Shown: one piece after another, positions 7,377 to 14,090 of the stretch | Layout: the number at the start of each line of letters is the position of its first letter | How positions within the stretch are numbered: position 1 is the first letter of the stretch | Assembly (NCBI GenBank): GCA_034431935.1 | Contig: DAOUCU010000045.1 | Location: 1 to 15,157, forward strand | Reading direction: 5' to 3' | From: JBFMDU01 sp034431935 | Lineage (GTDB): Bacteria > Chloroflexota > Dehalococcoidia > GIF9 > JBFMDU01 | Length of the DNA stretch: 15,157 bases | Made by a program: the position numbers and the translations under genes | The notes under the pieces: generated by a model | Database searches by the model: none | The model's input: only the letters and a program-made list of their open reading frames with translations | What the model was told of the DNA's origin: nothing

Positions 7377-8540
7377 ATGAATAGTATCGAGTTAAGCGTA
7401 GAGGAAATCCCCCTCGGTTCGACGCGGCTCAAGGAGTTCGTCCGGTTCCCGTGGAAGCTGTACCGCGGCGACCCGTGCTGGACGCCACCGCTAAATGCCG
7501 ATTATCTGGGAAACCGGCTTCTCGGGTTTAAGGGCTTGCTCACCCCACAACATCCCTACCACCGGCACGCCGAGGTAACCCACTTCATGGCATGGCGGGG
7601 GAAAGAGCCGGTCGGCCGGGTCGCCGCCGCCGTCAACCACGAGTTCAACGAATACCACCACACATCGATTGGCTCTTTCGGCCTCTTCGAGGTCGTTGAA
7701 GATTACGAAGTGGCCCGGCTACTTCTTGACCGCGTCCGGGACTGGGTCGCCGGCCGCGGTCTGGCCGTGCTCCGTGGGCCCGGCGAGTACTCCAATTCGA
7801 CCCACGAACGGCAGGGTGTCCTGATTGACGGCTTCGACAAAGCACCGACGGTGGAAACCACCCACAATCCCCCCTATTACGGCGAGTTCCTGGAACGCTA
7901 TGGCTTCCGTAAGGCCAAGGACTACCTCGGATTCATCGTACATCGCGACTGGGCCAATCTGGCATTGATTAAACGCTTCGGGCGGCTGTCGCCTAAAAGC
8001 GGCGTTACTACCAGGCCGCTGGTGATGAAGCGGCTCAGGGAGGAAATCCGGCTGGTGGTCAACATCTACAATGAAGCCTGGGCCCAGAACTGGGGCTTCT
8101 TACCGATTTCTGACGAGGAAGGCGACGCTATTGCTGATTCGCTCCGGATGATTCTGGACCCGGATCTGATCCGCTTCGCCTATGTCAACGGCGAACCGGC
8201 GGCGGTGATGGGAATCATCCCCGACCCCAACTGGGCTTTGAGGCCCCGGTGGCGGTGGTATGGGGATTCCGATCTGGTCCGCATCGCCCGCATCCTGTTG
8301 ATGAGACGAAGGATACCACGAACCAGGGGCATGTTTTTTGGCATCAGGCCACAGTACCGAAAAGAAAGCATTTCTCCCCTGCTGGCCAATGACATCGCCA
8401 GTGTCATTCTGCGCAAAAACTACACGGAATTCGAAGGTTCGCTCGTGCTGGAAGACAACGATGCTATCATCAAAGTAGCCACAACCTTCGGTTGCCAGGT
8501 CTACAAGCGCTGGCGTATCTACGACCTGCCGCTTCAATAA
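7377..8540 (+). CDS. YghO-like GNAT-fold N-acyltransferase family protein
   Basis: The product is 387 residues from the ATG at 7377. A GTG at 7356 would add seven residues but has no ribosome site; the ATG has AGGG three bases upstream, which is also poor. The N-terminal half carries the features of a conserved bacterial family distantly related to GNAT acyltransferases (YghO-like). These are FVRFPWKLYRGDPCWTPPL, EPVGRVAAAVNHEFNEYH, GSFGLFEVVEDYEVARLLLD, LRGPGEYSNSTHERQGVLIDGFD and PYYGEFLERYGFRKAKDYLGF. The C-terminal half repeats a GNAT-like pattern (YNEAWAQNWGFLPISDEE, GEPAAVMGIIPDPN). The acyl donor and acceptor of this family are not known to me. It stands alone on its strand and converges with the regulator, with only 12 bases between the two stop codons. 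Confidence 0.7.
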   Translation: MNSIELSVEEIPLGSTRLKEFVRFPWKLYRGDPCWTPPLNADYLGNRLLGFKGLLTPQHPYHRHAEVTHFMAWRGKEPVGRVAAAVNHEFNEYHHTSIGSFGLFEVVEDYEVARLLLDRVRDWVAGRGLAVLRGPGEYSNSTHERQGVLIDGFDKAPTVETTHNPPYYGEFLERYGFRKAKDYLGFIVHRDWANLALIKRFGRLSPKSGVTTRPLVMKRLREEIRLVVNIYNEAWAQNWGFLPISDEEGDAIADSLRMILDPDLIRFAYVNGEPAAVMGIIPDPNWALRPRWRWYGDSDLVRIARILLMRRRIPRTRGMFFGIRPQYRKESISPLLANDIASVILRKNYTEFEGSLVLEDNDAIIKVATTFGCQVYKRWRIYDLPLQ

Positions 8541-8552
8541 ACGGCATCAATT

Positions 8553-9332
8553 CTAAAGAAGCATGCGCTTGGTGTAGTCATCAATTATGTCCACAGCGGC
8601 ATCGCGCAGTTTCCTGCAGATAACCTTGAGCTCCTGCCGCTCGTGCGGCGAGAGGGCCGAGAGCATCGTCGAAACAGAGTCCCGCTTCGCCGAGCGTTCC
8701 AACGCCTGCTTACCTGCTTCTGTCAGCACCAGTTCCATTGCCTTCTCACCCCTTCTGCCCGGAACGCGCCTGAGCAGTCCGTCCTTCTCCATCCTCTTAA
8801 GCCTCTCGAAAACGGTGTGTTTTTCGAGCAGAGTCCAGCGGGTTATCTCACCGGCCGTGACCCGTCTCCCGGCAGAAGCGATGGCTGCAATCAGGAAGAG
8901 GATGTTGCTCCGCTTGAGACTGACGCCGCATCGTGCCAGCTCCTTCTCCCTGGCTTTCTGCATTGTCTGCCAGACCTGGTGCAGGAGTATCCAGATTTCG
9001 AGGTCGTCATCCAGCTTTACCGGGGGCCTGCCCCGGGCCACCGCGTCCGGTTCCTCCACCCTCATTTTCCCATGCCGCACCCGGCTATCAAGGTACCGCT
9101 GGAGATGCCCTCGTGTCGTTACCCAGTGCCCGCCGAGCCTCACGGCATGGAGCCTTCCCTTTACCGCCTGTGCCCTCAGAGTAACGGGGGCAATTCCCGA
9201 TAGCTTCGAGGCCGTTCTCAGATCAATGTATTCATCAACACCATCATCCGATGGCGGTCCGTCAGTATAATGCCGGCCGCTATCCGGGATTCCCGCTTCT
9301 CTCACCACACTTACCTTCTCCCCTGTCCACAT
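8553..9332 (-). CDS. Fused excisionase-type HTH and MarR-family regulator
   Basis: Residues about 35-83 (YIDLRTASKLSGIAPVTLRAQAVKGRLHAVRLGGHWVTT... split over two helices and a wing) form a MerR/excisionase-type helix-turn-helix of the HTH_17 class. A linker with the AT-hook-like RGRPP (100-104) follows. Residues about 112-256 form a MarR-type winged helix (ILFLIAAIASAGRRVTAGEI, LLEKHTVFERLKRMEKDGLL, wing VPGRRGEKAMELVLTEAGK, C-terminal dimer helices). MarR proteins are usually about 150 residues, so the added HTH is unusual. The ATG at 9332 has no ribosome site. A GTG at 9308, five bases after AGAAGG, is an equally good start and leaves both domains intact. The gene is read from a promoter with a perfect palindrome (9366-9387), which suggests autoregulation. 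The ligand is unknown; the flanking genes are plausible targets. Confidence 0.75.
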   Translation of the reverse strand: MWTGEKVSVVREAGIPDSGRHYTDGPPSDDGVDEYIDLRTASKLSGIAPVTLRAQAVKGRLHAVRLGGHWVTTRGHLQRYLDSRVRHGKMRVEEPDAVARGRPPVKLDDDLEIWILLHQVWQTMQKAREKELARCGVSLKRSNILFLIAAIASAGRRVTAGEITRWTLLEKHTVFERLKRMEKDGLLRRVPGRRGEKAMELVLTEAGKQALERSAKRDSVSTMLSALSPHERQELKVICRKLRDAAVDIIDDYTKRMLL

Positions 9333-9364
9333 TCGAGTTTACACGCCCTAGCCGTACCACTCAA

Positions 9365-9393
9365 ATAATAAGCGATTACGCTTATTACATCAA
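9365..9393 (-). promoter_or_regulatory. Promoter and palindromic operator of the MarR-fusion gene
   Basis: On the minus strand, TTGATG (9388-9393) and TATTAT (9365-9370) lie exactly 17 bases apart, a good sigma-70-type promoter. The 22-base interval 9366-9387 is a perfect inverted repeat: TAATAAGCG, a central ATTA, then CGCTTATTA. It fills the spacer and most of the -10 box, so a protein bound there would block RNA polymerase. MarR-family repressors typically bind such 18-22 base palindromes in their own promoters. The expected transcript start is near 9358, ahead of both possible start codons. Confidence 0.7.
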
Positions 9394-9517
9394 TTACTTA
9401 CAGCGGTCGCTTGCACTTAATCCGGCCCCGCCGGCAGACCCCTCCACACCGACCCCCTGATAGAAGCCATCCAGATACGCAGAGCATTGTAAGTACGTAT
9501 ACGATTGCTCATTGGTA

Positions 9518-9544
9518 TTGACGCTGTCCCTGAACCACTATTAA
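9518..9544 (+). promoter_or_regulatory. Putative promoter of the bilin-reductase-like operon
   Basis: TTGACG (9518-9523) and TATTAA (9539-9544) resemble -35 and -10 boxes, with a short 15-base spacer like that of the GNAT promoter. Initiation near 9551 would fall after the ATG at 9546 and before the ATG at 9579. That agrees with the later start being real. Confidence 0.35.
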
Positions 9545-9578
9545 CATGAAGGTGATTAAAGACTTGGAGGTGGTGCCT

Positions 9579-10343
9579 ATGAGTGGTCTAGTCAGTGAGA
9601 TCAAGTCTTTAGGCCAAGCTCTCAAGTACGAGCCGGCCCCTCTGGTGGAGGCGGGGTGGAATATCATCAAAGACCTCCCCTTAAACCCCCTCAACTCCTT
9701 CGAAGGCTTTGACCTGGCCTGCCTCAGCAAACGCATCGAAAGCCCCATGATGTCCTGCCGCATGGAGCATTATTTCACCGATAAGGCAGAGAAAATCAGC
9801 CTCGGCTGGTACTTCTACATGCCCAAAGCCCCGCGCATGACCCAGACTTTCGTCATCTGCCCTGCCGATGACTATGACCTGCCTGTTTTTGTTTCCGACC
9901 TCGACCAGCGGGCACATGGAGCAAGCCTCATCGTTGACCTCTGGCCGACCCTCGACCTGACTGCAGAAGAATGGTACAAGGAGAAATACTACGACGCAAT
10001 CACGCCCCTTTACGCCAAATACTGGGACCTCGGACCGCAGAAGATTATCTTCCACCCGGATATGGCCTGGTGGCGGATGCTTTCCAGTGTCTACGAAATA
10101 AATATCGAGCTTCCCAACGACCGGATCGAAACGATTGTTTCGGCTTTCTCGGATTACCTGAACTACTACATGGAGCTGTACCGGAAAGCCCAGCCGGTAA
10201 CCGACAGGGGACTCAAGGAACGCATCGCCAGGACCAAGAAGTTCCAGCGCAAGTGGTTCCGCGACCGAGACCCGGCCAAAGGCGTCATCATCCGGGCGCT
10301 GGGGGAAGAAACCGAAAAGAAAATCATGGTCGGCCTGCTGTAG
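9579..10343 (+). CDS. Ferredoxin-dependent bilin reductase (PcyA/HY2 family)-like protein
   Basis: The product is 254 residues from the ATG at 9579, which lies five bases after GGAGGTGG. An in-frame ATG at 9546 has no ribosome site and probably lies before the transcript start. The sequence follows the bilin reductase pattern. The middle has YDLPVFVSDLD, a short turn, then ASLIVDLWPTLDL, where the aspartate (Asp120) sits at the place of the conserved catalytic Asp of PcyA. The end has FSDYLNYYMELY and the C-terminal RDRDPAKGVIIRALGEETEKKI (228-249 in part), matching the RDPA...FG.....Y..xLF ending of the family. Known members reduce linear tetrapyrroles such as biliverdin with electrons from ferredoxin. 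A 2[4Fe-4S] ferredoxin gene follows 14 bases later, the expected partner. Identity is distant and was judged by eye. No heme oxygenase is nearby, so the substrate is open: biliverdin, or another tetrapyrrole as in RCC reductase. Confidence 0.65.
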   Translation: MSGLVSEIKSLGQALKYEPAPLVEAGWNIIKDLPLNPLNSFEGFDLACLSKRIESPMMSCRMEHYFTDKAEKISLGWYFYMPKAPRMTQTFVICPADDYDLPVFVSDLDQRAHGASLIVDLWPTLDLTAEEWYKEKYYDAITPLYAKYWDLGPQKIIFHPDMAWWRMLSSVYEINIELPNDRIETIVSAFSDYLNYYMELYRKAQPVTDRGLKERIARTKKFQRKWFRDRDPAKGVIIRALGEETEKKIMVGLL

Positions 10344-10357
10344 GAGAGAATATTGCC

Positions 10358-10591
10358 ATGAGTACCTTTGTGCCTTTGCCGGTAGTCCATAAGGTTGACC
10401 ACAATAAATGCACCGGCTGTAACGTCTGCGTTGAGAATTGCCCCCAGGAAATCATGGAGCTGGTCCCGGTCGGCAACAGGAAGAAGGCCCGATGCAAAGA
10501 CCTAGAGCTTTGCGTCGCCTGCCGGTACTGTGAGAAAATGTGCCCGTATGGGGCCATCAAAGTGGAACTCCCCGGCCACGAGCTCTGGTAA
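10358..10591 (+). CDS. 2[4Fe-4S] ferredoxin
   Basis: This 77-residue protein starts at the ATG at 10358, nine bases after GGAGAG (10343-10348); the ribosome site overlaps the stop codon of the preceding gene, so the pair is co-transcribed and probably coupled. Two cluster motifs are complete: CTGCNVCVENCP (Cys18, 21, 24, 28) and CVACRYCEKMCP (Cys52, 55, 58, 62). An extra Cys46 is also present. The short C-terminal tail is YGAIKVELPGHELW. It belongs to the small clostridial-type ferredoxins, soluble low-potential electron carriers. Its position right after a bilin-reductase-like gene suggests it delivers electrons to that enzyme, though it could also serve other cell reductases. Confidence 0.9.
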   Translation: MSTFVPLPVVHKVDHNKCTGCNVCVENCPQEIMELVPVGNRKKARCKDLELCVACRYCEKMCPYGAIKVELPGHELW

Positions 10592-10607
10592 ACCTATCAT
10601 CTATCCT

Positions 10608-10636
10608 GTGGCGGCTGCGGTACCTCTGGCCGCCAC
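10608..10636 (+). terminator. Possible attenuating hairpin between ferredoxin and MFS genes
   Basis: GTGGCGGC (10608-10615) pairs perfectly with GCCGCCAC (10629-10636) around a 13-base loop. The following TGTTATTCC is T-rich but not a true T-tract. It could end or reduce transcription before the transporter gene, or protect the end of the ferredoxin message. Confidence 0.35.
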
Positions 10637-10678
10637 TGTTATTCCTTCCAATAAGCTGCTTGGCTGGGGAGGGGTGGC

Positions 10679-11983
10679 ATGATCAGACTGACCTCGCGTT
10701 ACGTCGTCGCCGCGGCGGCGGTGGTGGCTGTTTTCTACATGTTCGAAACCCAGATGACAGCGCCGGTCCTGCCGCTTTACTCTGCAAGGGAACTGGGCGC
10801 GGCACCGTTCATGGTCGGCATCATCATGGGCGTGTACTCAATCACCAACTGCTTCGGCAACGTCATCTTCGGAAGACTGTCAGACTCGTGGGGACGTCGC
10901 CTGCCCCTGACTATCGGATTTCTGGGGACCGGTCTTCTGGTGCTTACTTACAGTCTGGCTACCATTCCGGTACACCTTGTCATTATAAGACTGATCCAGG
11001 GTTTCTTTTCTGGTGCCCTGGGCCCATGCACTTCAGCCATTCTGACCGACTTAGCCCCACCCGGACGCCGTGGCGCCTACATGGGCATCTGGAGTACGTC
11101 CGTCTCCATCGGTGTGACTATAAGCTCAGCACTGGCCGGAATCCTCTCAACGTCATACGGCTATTTTTCGGTATGGCTCGCCATTGCCTGCGCCTGTGTC
11201 CTGGCCACGGTCATCCTGTGGGCGTTCGTCCCTGAGACACACTCCCGCAAGCAAATCAAACCTGAAACTGCAACCACTACCTCTACCCAAAAACCAGACC
11301 TCTTAAGCATCCTGAAAAGGAAAAATGTCCTTTTCGCCTGTCTGGGAATCCTCTCACAGTACTGGATGCTCGGGACCATCGTAGTCCTTTTCAGCCTGTA
11401 CCTGGCCGACCTTAAGACGGCTGGAATTATCAGACCCGACCCCAAGATGGCTCTGGCCATGATGCTGGCACTATACGGCCTGGCTTCGGTCTCTCTCACA
11501 TACCTGTTCGGCCGTCTTACCGATGTGGTGGGGAGAAAATGGCCACTGACCGCCGCTTTCTTCATGCTCACCGGCGCACCATTACTGGTGTCTAACCCAT
11601 CGGTCCCGCTAATCGCAATCGCCTGGATAGTCACCTGGTCACTGGCGGCAACGGTCACCTGGCCTTCCCTGCTGGCACTTCTCACCGATGAGCTGGAACG
11701 TCACGAGCGCGGTGCCGGCCTCGGTATTTTCATGGTGGCCCTGACCATCGGGACTGGCCTGGGAATGCCGGTGATGGGTGCTTTAGGCAATGCCATCGGC
11801 CTTGCCTCCGCCATCAAGCTCGCCGCCGTACTCCCGGCTCTGACTTTCATCCTCTCCTGGTTCATCCGTTCCAAACCTGTCGAGGGCGGCAGGTTCGGCA
11901 CCAGATTGATAATAATCATGGCAACCATCTTTACCATCTTCATCGCCTTATCGTACCCCCTCACCCGTTTCCTCCAGCCATAG
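10679..11983 (+). CDS. Major facilitator superfamily transporter
   Basis: This 434-residue protein has about twelve hydrophobic helices and the paired MFS loop motifs: GRLSDSWGRR (65-74) between helices 2 and 3, and GRLTDVVGRK in the second half between helices 8 and 9. A conserved IRLIQGFFSGALGPCTSAILTDLAPPGRRG stretch (shown in part: RLIQGFFSGALGP) resembles drug:H+ antiporter-type members. A hydrophilic loop rich in Lys, Thr and Gln (around residues 190-210) links the halves. The ATG at 10679 follows GGGAGGGG by five bases. It lies 87 bases after the ferredoxin on the same strand and may share its transcript. The substrate cannot be assigned; import or export of a tetrapyrrole handled by the upstream reductase is a possibility, as is a general efflux role. 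No terminator for this direction is evident after it. Confidence 0.85.
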   Translation: MIRLTSRYVVAAAAVVAVFYMFETQMTAPVLPLYSARELGAAPFMVGIIMGVYSITNCFGNVIFGRLSDSWGRRLPLTIGFLGTGLLVLTYSLATIPVHLVIIRLIQGFFSGALGPCTSAILTDLAPPGRRGAYMGIWSTSVSIGVTISSALAGILSTSYGYFSVWLAIACACVLATVILWAFVPETHSRKQIKPETATTTSTQKPDLLSILKRKNVLFACLGILSQYWMLGTIVVLFSLYLADLKTAGIIRPDPKMALAMMLALYGLASVSLTYLFGRLTDVVGRKWPLTAAFFMLTGAPLLVSNPSVPLIAIAWIVTWSLAATVTWPSLLALLTDELERHERGAGLGIFMVALTIGTGLGMPVMGALGNAIGLASAIKLAAVLPALTFILSWFIRSKPVEGGRFGTRLIIIMATIFTIFIALSYPLTRFLQP

Positions 11984-12110
11984 CGGAACGCATGCCGGGC
12001 AACGTAAATGTTTCAAAGGCAGCGTTAAACCCGTTTTCCAGGCGCTAATACATGGAACCCGGACACGACCCCGCGTCGGATGCGAAGGCATCACACGGAC
12101 TTTCCGGCTC

Positions 12111-12146
12111 ACAAAAAAGAAGGGCCAGGCTGGTAGCCTGGCCCTT
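12111..12146 (-). terminator. Rho-independent terminator of the solute-binding protein gene
   Basis: AAGGGCCAGGCT (12120-12131) and AGCCTGGCCCTT (12135-12146) form a perfect 12-bp stem with a GGT loop. Read on the minus strand it is followed by CTTTTTTGTG, a proper T-tract, so it ends the gene whose stop is at 12180. On the plus strand the stem is followed by CCTCGCG, so it is unlikely to end the MFS transcript efficiently. Confidence 0.85.
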
Positions 12147-12179
12147 CCTCGCGCCCGTTACAGCGCTACTTAATCAATG

Positions 12180-13868
12180 CTACTTATCAATCCACAGAGT
12201 CTCGTACTTTAGCTTCTGGGTATAGATGGCGTCCTGGTCCTTCCAGCCCTTGACGTACGACTGCCAGCCGGCCGAATACTTGGTGCTGTTCAGATTGTAA
12301 ATCCAGGCGTCCTTAATCAGGAGACGCTCAATTTCCTGGGTCATGCCTTTGCGTTTGGCATAGTCCATCTCACGCGACTGCGAATCCCAGAGCTTATCCG
12401 CCTCAGCGTTGCTGTACTTGATGAAGTTATTGACGCCGCCGGTCTTGAACCAGCTGGCGTATTCATCTGGGTCGCCCAGAATGATAAGCGGGTTGTCCCA
12501 GAAGATTTCAAAGTCGAGCTTATCGCGCATATCACGGGCGATATTCATATCCCGGGCAACGATGGCGGCATCAACATTAATGGCCCTCAGCTTATCTGCC
12601 CACCATTGGGCGATGTTGACCTGAACATCGAGTGTCCGGCCGACTAGGCGGATAGCCAGTCGCTTATCACCGGAATAGCCGGCATCGGCCATGAGTTTCT
12701 TGGCGGCGGTGACACGGTCCGCGTACGGTTTATCTTCCCCGATTAACTTGCGCATCTCATCGGGAGCCAGCCCGAATACTGAGGTGAAGACGGTGCGGCT
12801 GGTATCTCCCCAGCTCGCGTCACCGTAACCGGCGATGACCGCCTGGTCCCGGTCGAGTGCCAGTCGGATGGCCTGGCGCACCCTGACGTCCTCGAAGGGT
12901 TTAAACTTGGGATTAAGCCAGACCAGGGCAAGGCTGGGGGGCGTGTATTTTGCCGCCTGCACCGCCTTGGCCTGGGTCGTACCCCGTTCCCATTCCACCT
13001 GGTTATTGTAAAGGAAACACCCGTGGCCATCGAGGCGCTGGGTCACCAGCGCATCAATGATGGCCGACTTGTCCGACATGAGAGCGAAGGTGACGCCATC
13101 AAGGTACGGCAACTGCCGGCCGCTGGCATCCTTCTTGAAATAGTTGGGGTTGCGCTCCAGCTCCAGACTGACGCCGGAGGTGTAGCTCTTGAACTTGAAC
13201 GGGCCGGTCCCCATGAGGAAAGCGGTAGTCTTGTTATCAATATTTGCCGTGGCCTTGCTCTGTATGACAGCGTAGGTCCCGGCCAGCTGGAGCAGATAAG
13301 AAGGTGACGGAAACTTCAAGTATACTTTAACGGTGTAATCGTCAACCTTCTCGGCTTTATCGTAAGCGGGAAAATCACCGACGAGACTGCTCTGTTTCGG
13401 GTCAGCCATCTTGGTAAGGCTGTATACTACGTCGTCAGCGGTGAAGTTGGTGCCGTCATGCCACCTGACGCCTTTGCGGAGATAGAAGGTGTAGACTTTG
13501 CCATCGGCGCTCACGTCCCACTTTTCCGCCAGGTCGCCGATAATGTTTTGCGGACTGATATCCGGCTTATTAGTATCGAACTGTACCAGGTTATTGAACA
13601 CCGGCATGGCATAAAGAGGAGCATAAGCCGGTTTCCGATGTGCATCCCAACTTGACCACGTCACCGTGGACCATGTCCGAAGTATACCGCCCGTCTTAAT
13701 CGCGGGCGCTGTCGGCGAAGGTGCCGGGGCAGGTGCTGGTGTCGGGGACGGGGATACCGTGGGTTTCGGTGCCGGCGCTGGCGAAGGCGATGGCGCCGCC
13801 GAAGGCGCACAGCCTACCAGCAGAGTAACAATGAGCGCCAGACACAGGACAACAACAAATGCTCTCAT
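12180..13868 (-). CDS. Family 5 extracellular solute-binding lipoprotein (ABC transporter, peptide/oligopeptide type)
   Basis: The protein has 562 residues. It starts with a lipoprotein signal (FVVVLCLALIVTLLVGC, lipidated Cys20), then a Pro/Ser/Ala linker (about 21-57) typical of exposed bacterial lipoproteins. The rest matches SBP_bac_5. Recognisable parts are GDLAEKWDVSADGKVYTFYLRKGVRWHDG (in part: LAEKWDVSADGKVYTF), FTADDVVYSLTKM, MGTGPFKFKSY, NPNYFKKD, VRVRQAIRLALDRD and the closing INVDAAIV region. Family members bind peptides, nickel, heme or other small compounds outside the membrane and hand them to an ABC permease. The ATG follows GAGGAGG by about five bases. The gene has its own promoter and terminator, and no permease or ATPase gene adjoins it. 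It is therefore an orphan binding protein, or its permease lies elsewhere. The ligand is not predictable from the sequence. Confidence 0.9.
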   Translation of the reverse strand: MRAFVVVLCLALIVTLLVGCAPSAAPSPSPAPAPKPTVSPSPTPAPAPAPSPTAPAIKTGGILRTWSTVTWSSWDAHRKPAYAPLYAMPVFNNLVQFDTNKPDISPQNIIGDLAEKWDVSADGKVYTFYLRKGVRWHDGTNFTADDVVYSLTKMADPKQSSLVGDFPAYDKAEKVDDYTVKVYLKFPSPSYLLQLAGTYAVIQSKATANIDNKTTAFLMGTGPFKFKSYTSGVSLELERNPNYFKKDASGRQLPYLDGVTFALMSDKSAIIDALVTQRLDGHGCFLYNNQVEWERGTTQAKAVQAAKYTPPSLALVWLNPKFKPFEDVRVRQAIRLALDRDQAVIAGYGDASWGDTSRTVFTSVFGLAPDEMRKLIGEDKPYADRVTAAKKLMADAGYSGDKRLAIRLVGRTLDVQVNIAQWWADKLRAINVDAAIVARDMNIARDMRDKLDFEIFWDNPLIILGDPDEYASWFKTGGVNNFIKYSNAEADKLWDSQSREMDYAKRKGMTQEIERLLIKDAWIYNLNSTKYSAGWQSYVKGWKDQDAIYTQKLKYETLWIDK

Positions 13869-13883
13869 GCAAACCTCCTCACT

Positions 13884-13956
13884 GAAATACTTAGATTGCG
13901 TAATAAAAGGCTGCAGGGATGCTATTACGATACCACTTAAGTATTTCCCCTGTCAA
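13884..13956 (-). promoter_or_regulatory. Promoter of the solute-binding protein gene with a spaced inverted repeat
   Basis: On the minus strand TTGACA (13951-13956) is a perfect -35 box, followed after 18 bases by TATCGT (13927-13932), a partial -10 box. Two 10-base arms, GAAATACTTA (13884-13893) and TAAGTATTTC (13938-13947), are exact inverted copies centred 54 bases apart. One lies in the promoter spacer and the other in the leader just before the ribosome site. A dimeric regulator could bind both and loop the DNA; that is inference. Confidence 0.5.
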
Positions 13957-13958
13957 AA

Positions 13959-14018
13959 CATTCAGGTAGCGACCGGGTCTGACCGTTTGGCCAGATTAGC
14001 CTGAATGGGACGACCCGG
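13959..14018. repeat. Nested and competing inverted repeats upstream of the nitrilase-like gene
   Basis: CATTCAGG (13959-13966) pairs with CCTGAATG (14000-14007). Inside this, TCTG-A-CC and GG-C-CAGA fold around a GTTT loop. A second possible pairing, CCGGGTC (13973-13979) with GACCCGG (14012-14018), cannot form together with the full outer stem. Such alternatives are typical of attenuators, but no T-tract follows. The element lies between two divergent genes. Confidence 0.35.
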
Positions 14019-14090
14019 CCCTTCCGGTATATGTTAGAATAGCTGTGGCCGCATGTCCCCGATTGACTCAGTTTCTCAGGAGGTCTTCAC

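Noticed and set aside
8587..9270. 227-codon plus-strand frame opposite the MarR fusion
   Set aside because: It is a Ser/Arg/Pro-rich shadow of the minus-strand gene, which has clear HTH and MarR domains.
9546..9578. Upstream ATG of the bilin-reductase-like gene
   Set aside because: It has no Shine-Dalgarno and lies next to the putative -10 box, while the ATG at 9579 has GGAGGTGG five bases before it.
9971..10357. Long upstream extension of the ferredoxin frame
   Set aside because: The extension overlaps the reductase gene in another frame and reads as low-complexity shadow sequence; the ATG at 10358 has a good ribosome site and the normal ferredoxin length.
13741..13805. Short GC-rich repeats on the plus strand (GGTGCCGGxGC-like)
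   Set aside because: They are the coding of the Pro/Ala/Ser linker of the solute-binding lipoprotein, not a DNA repeat array or CRISPR.
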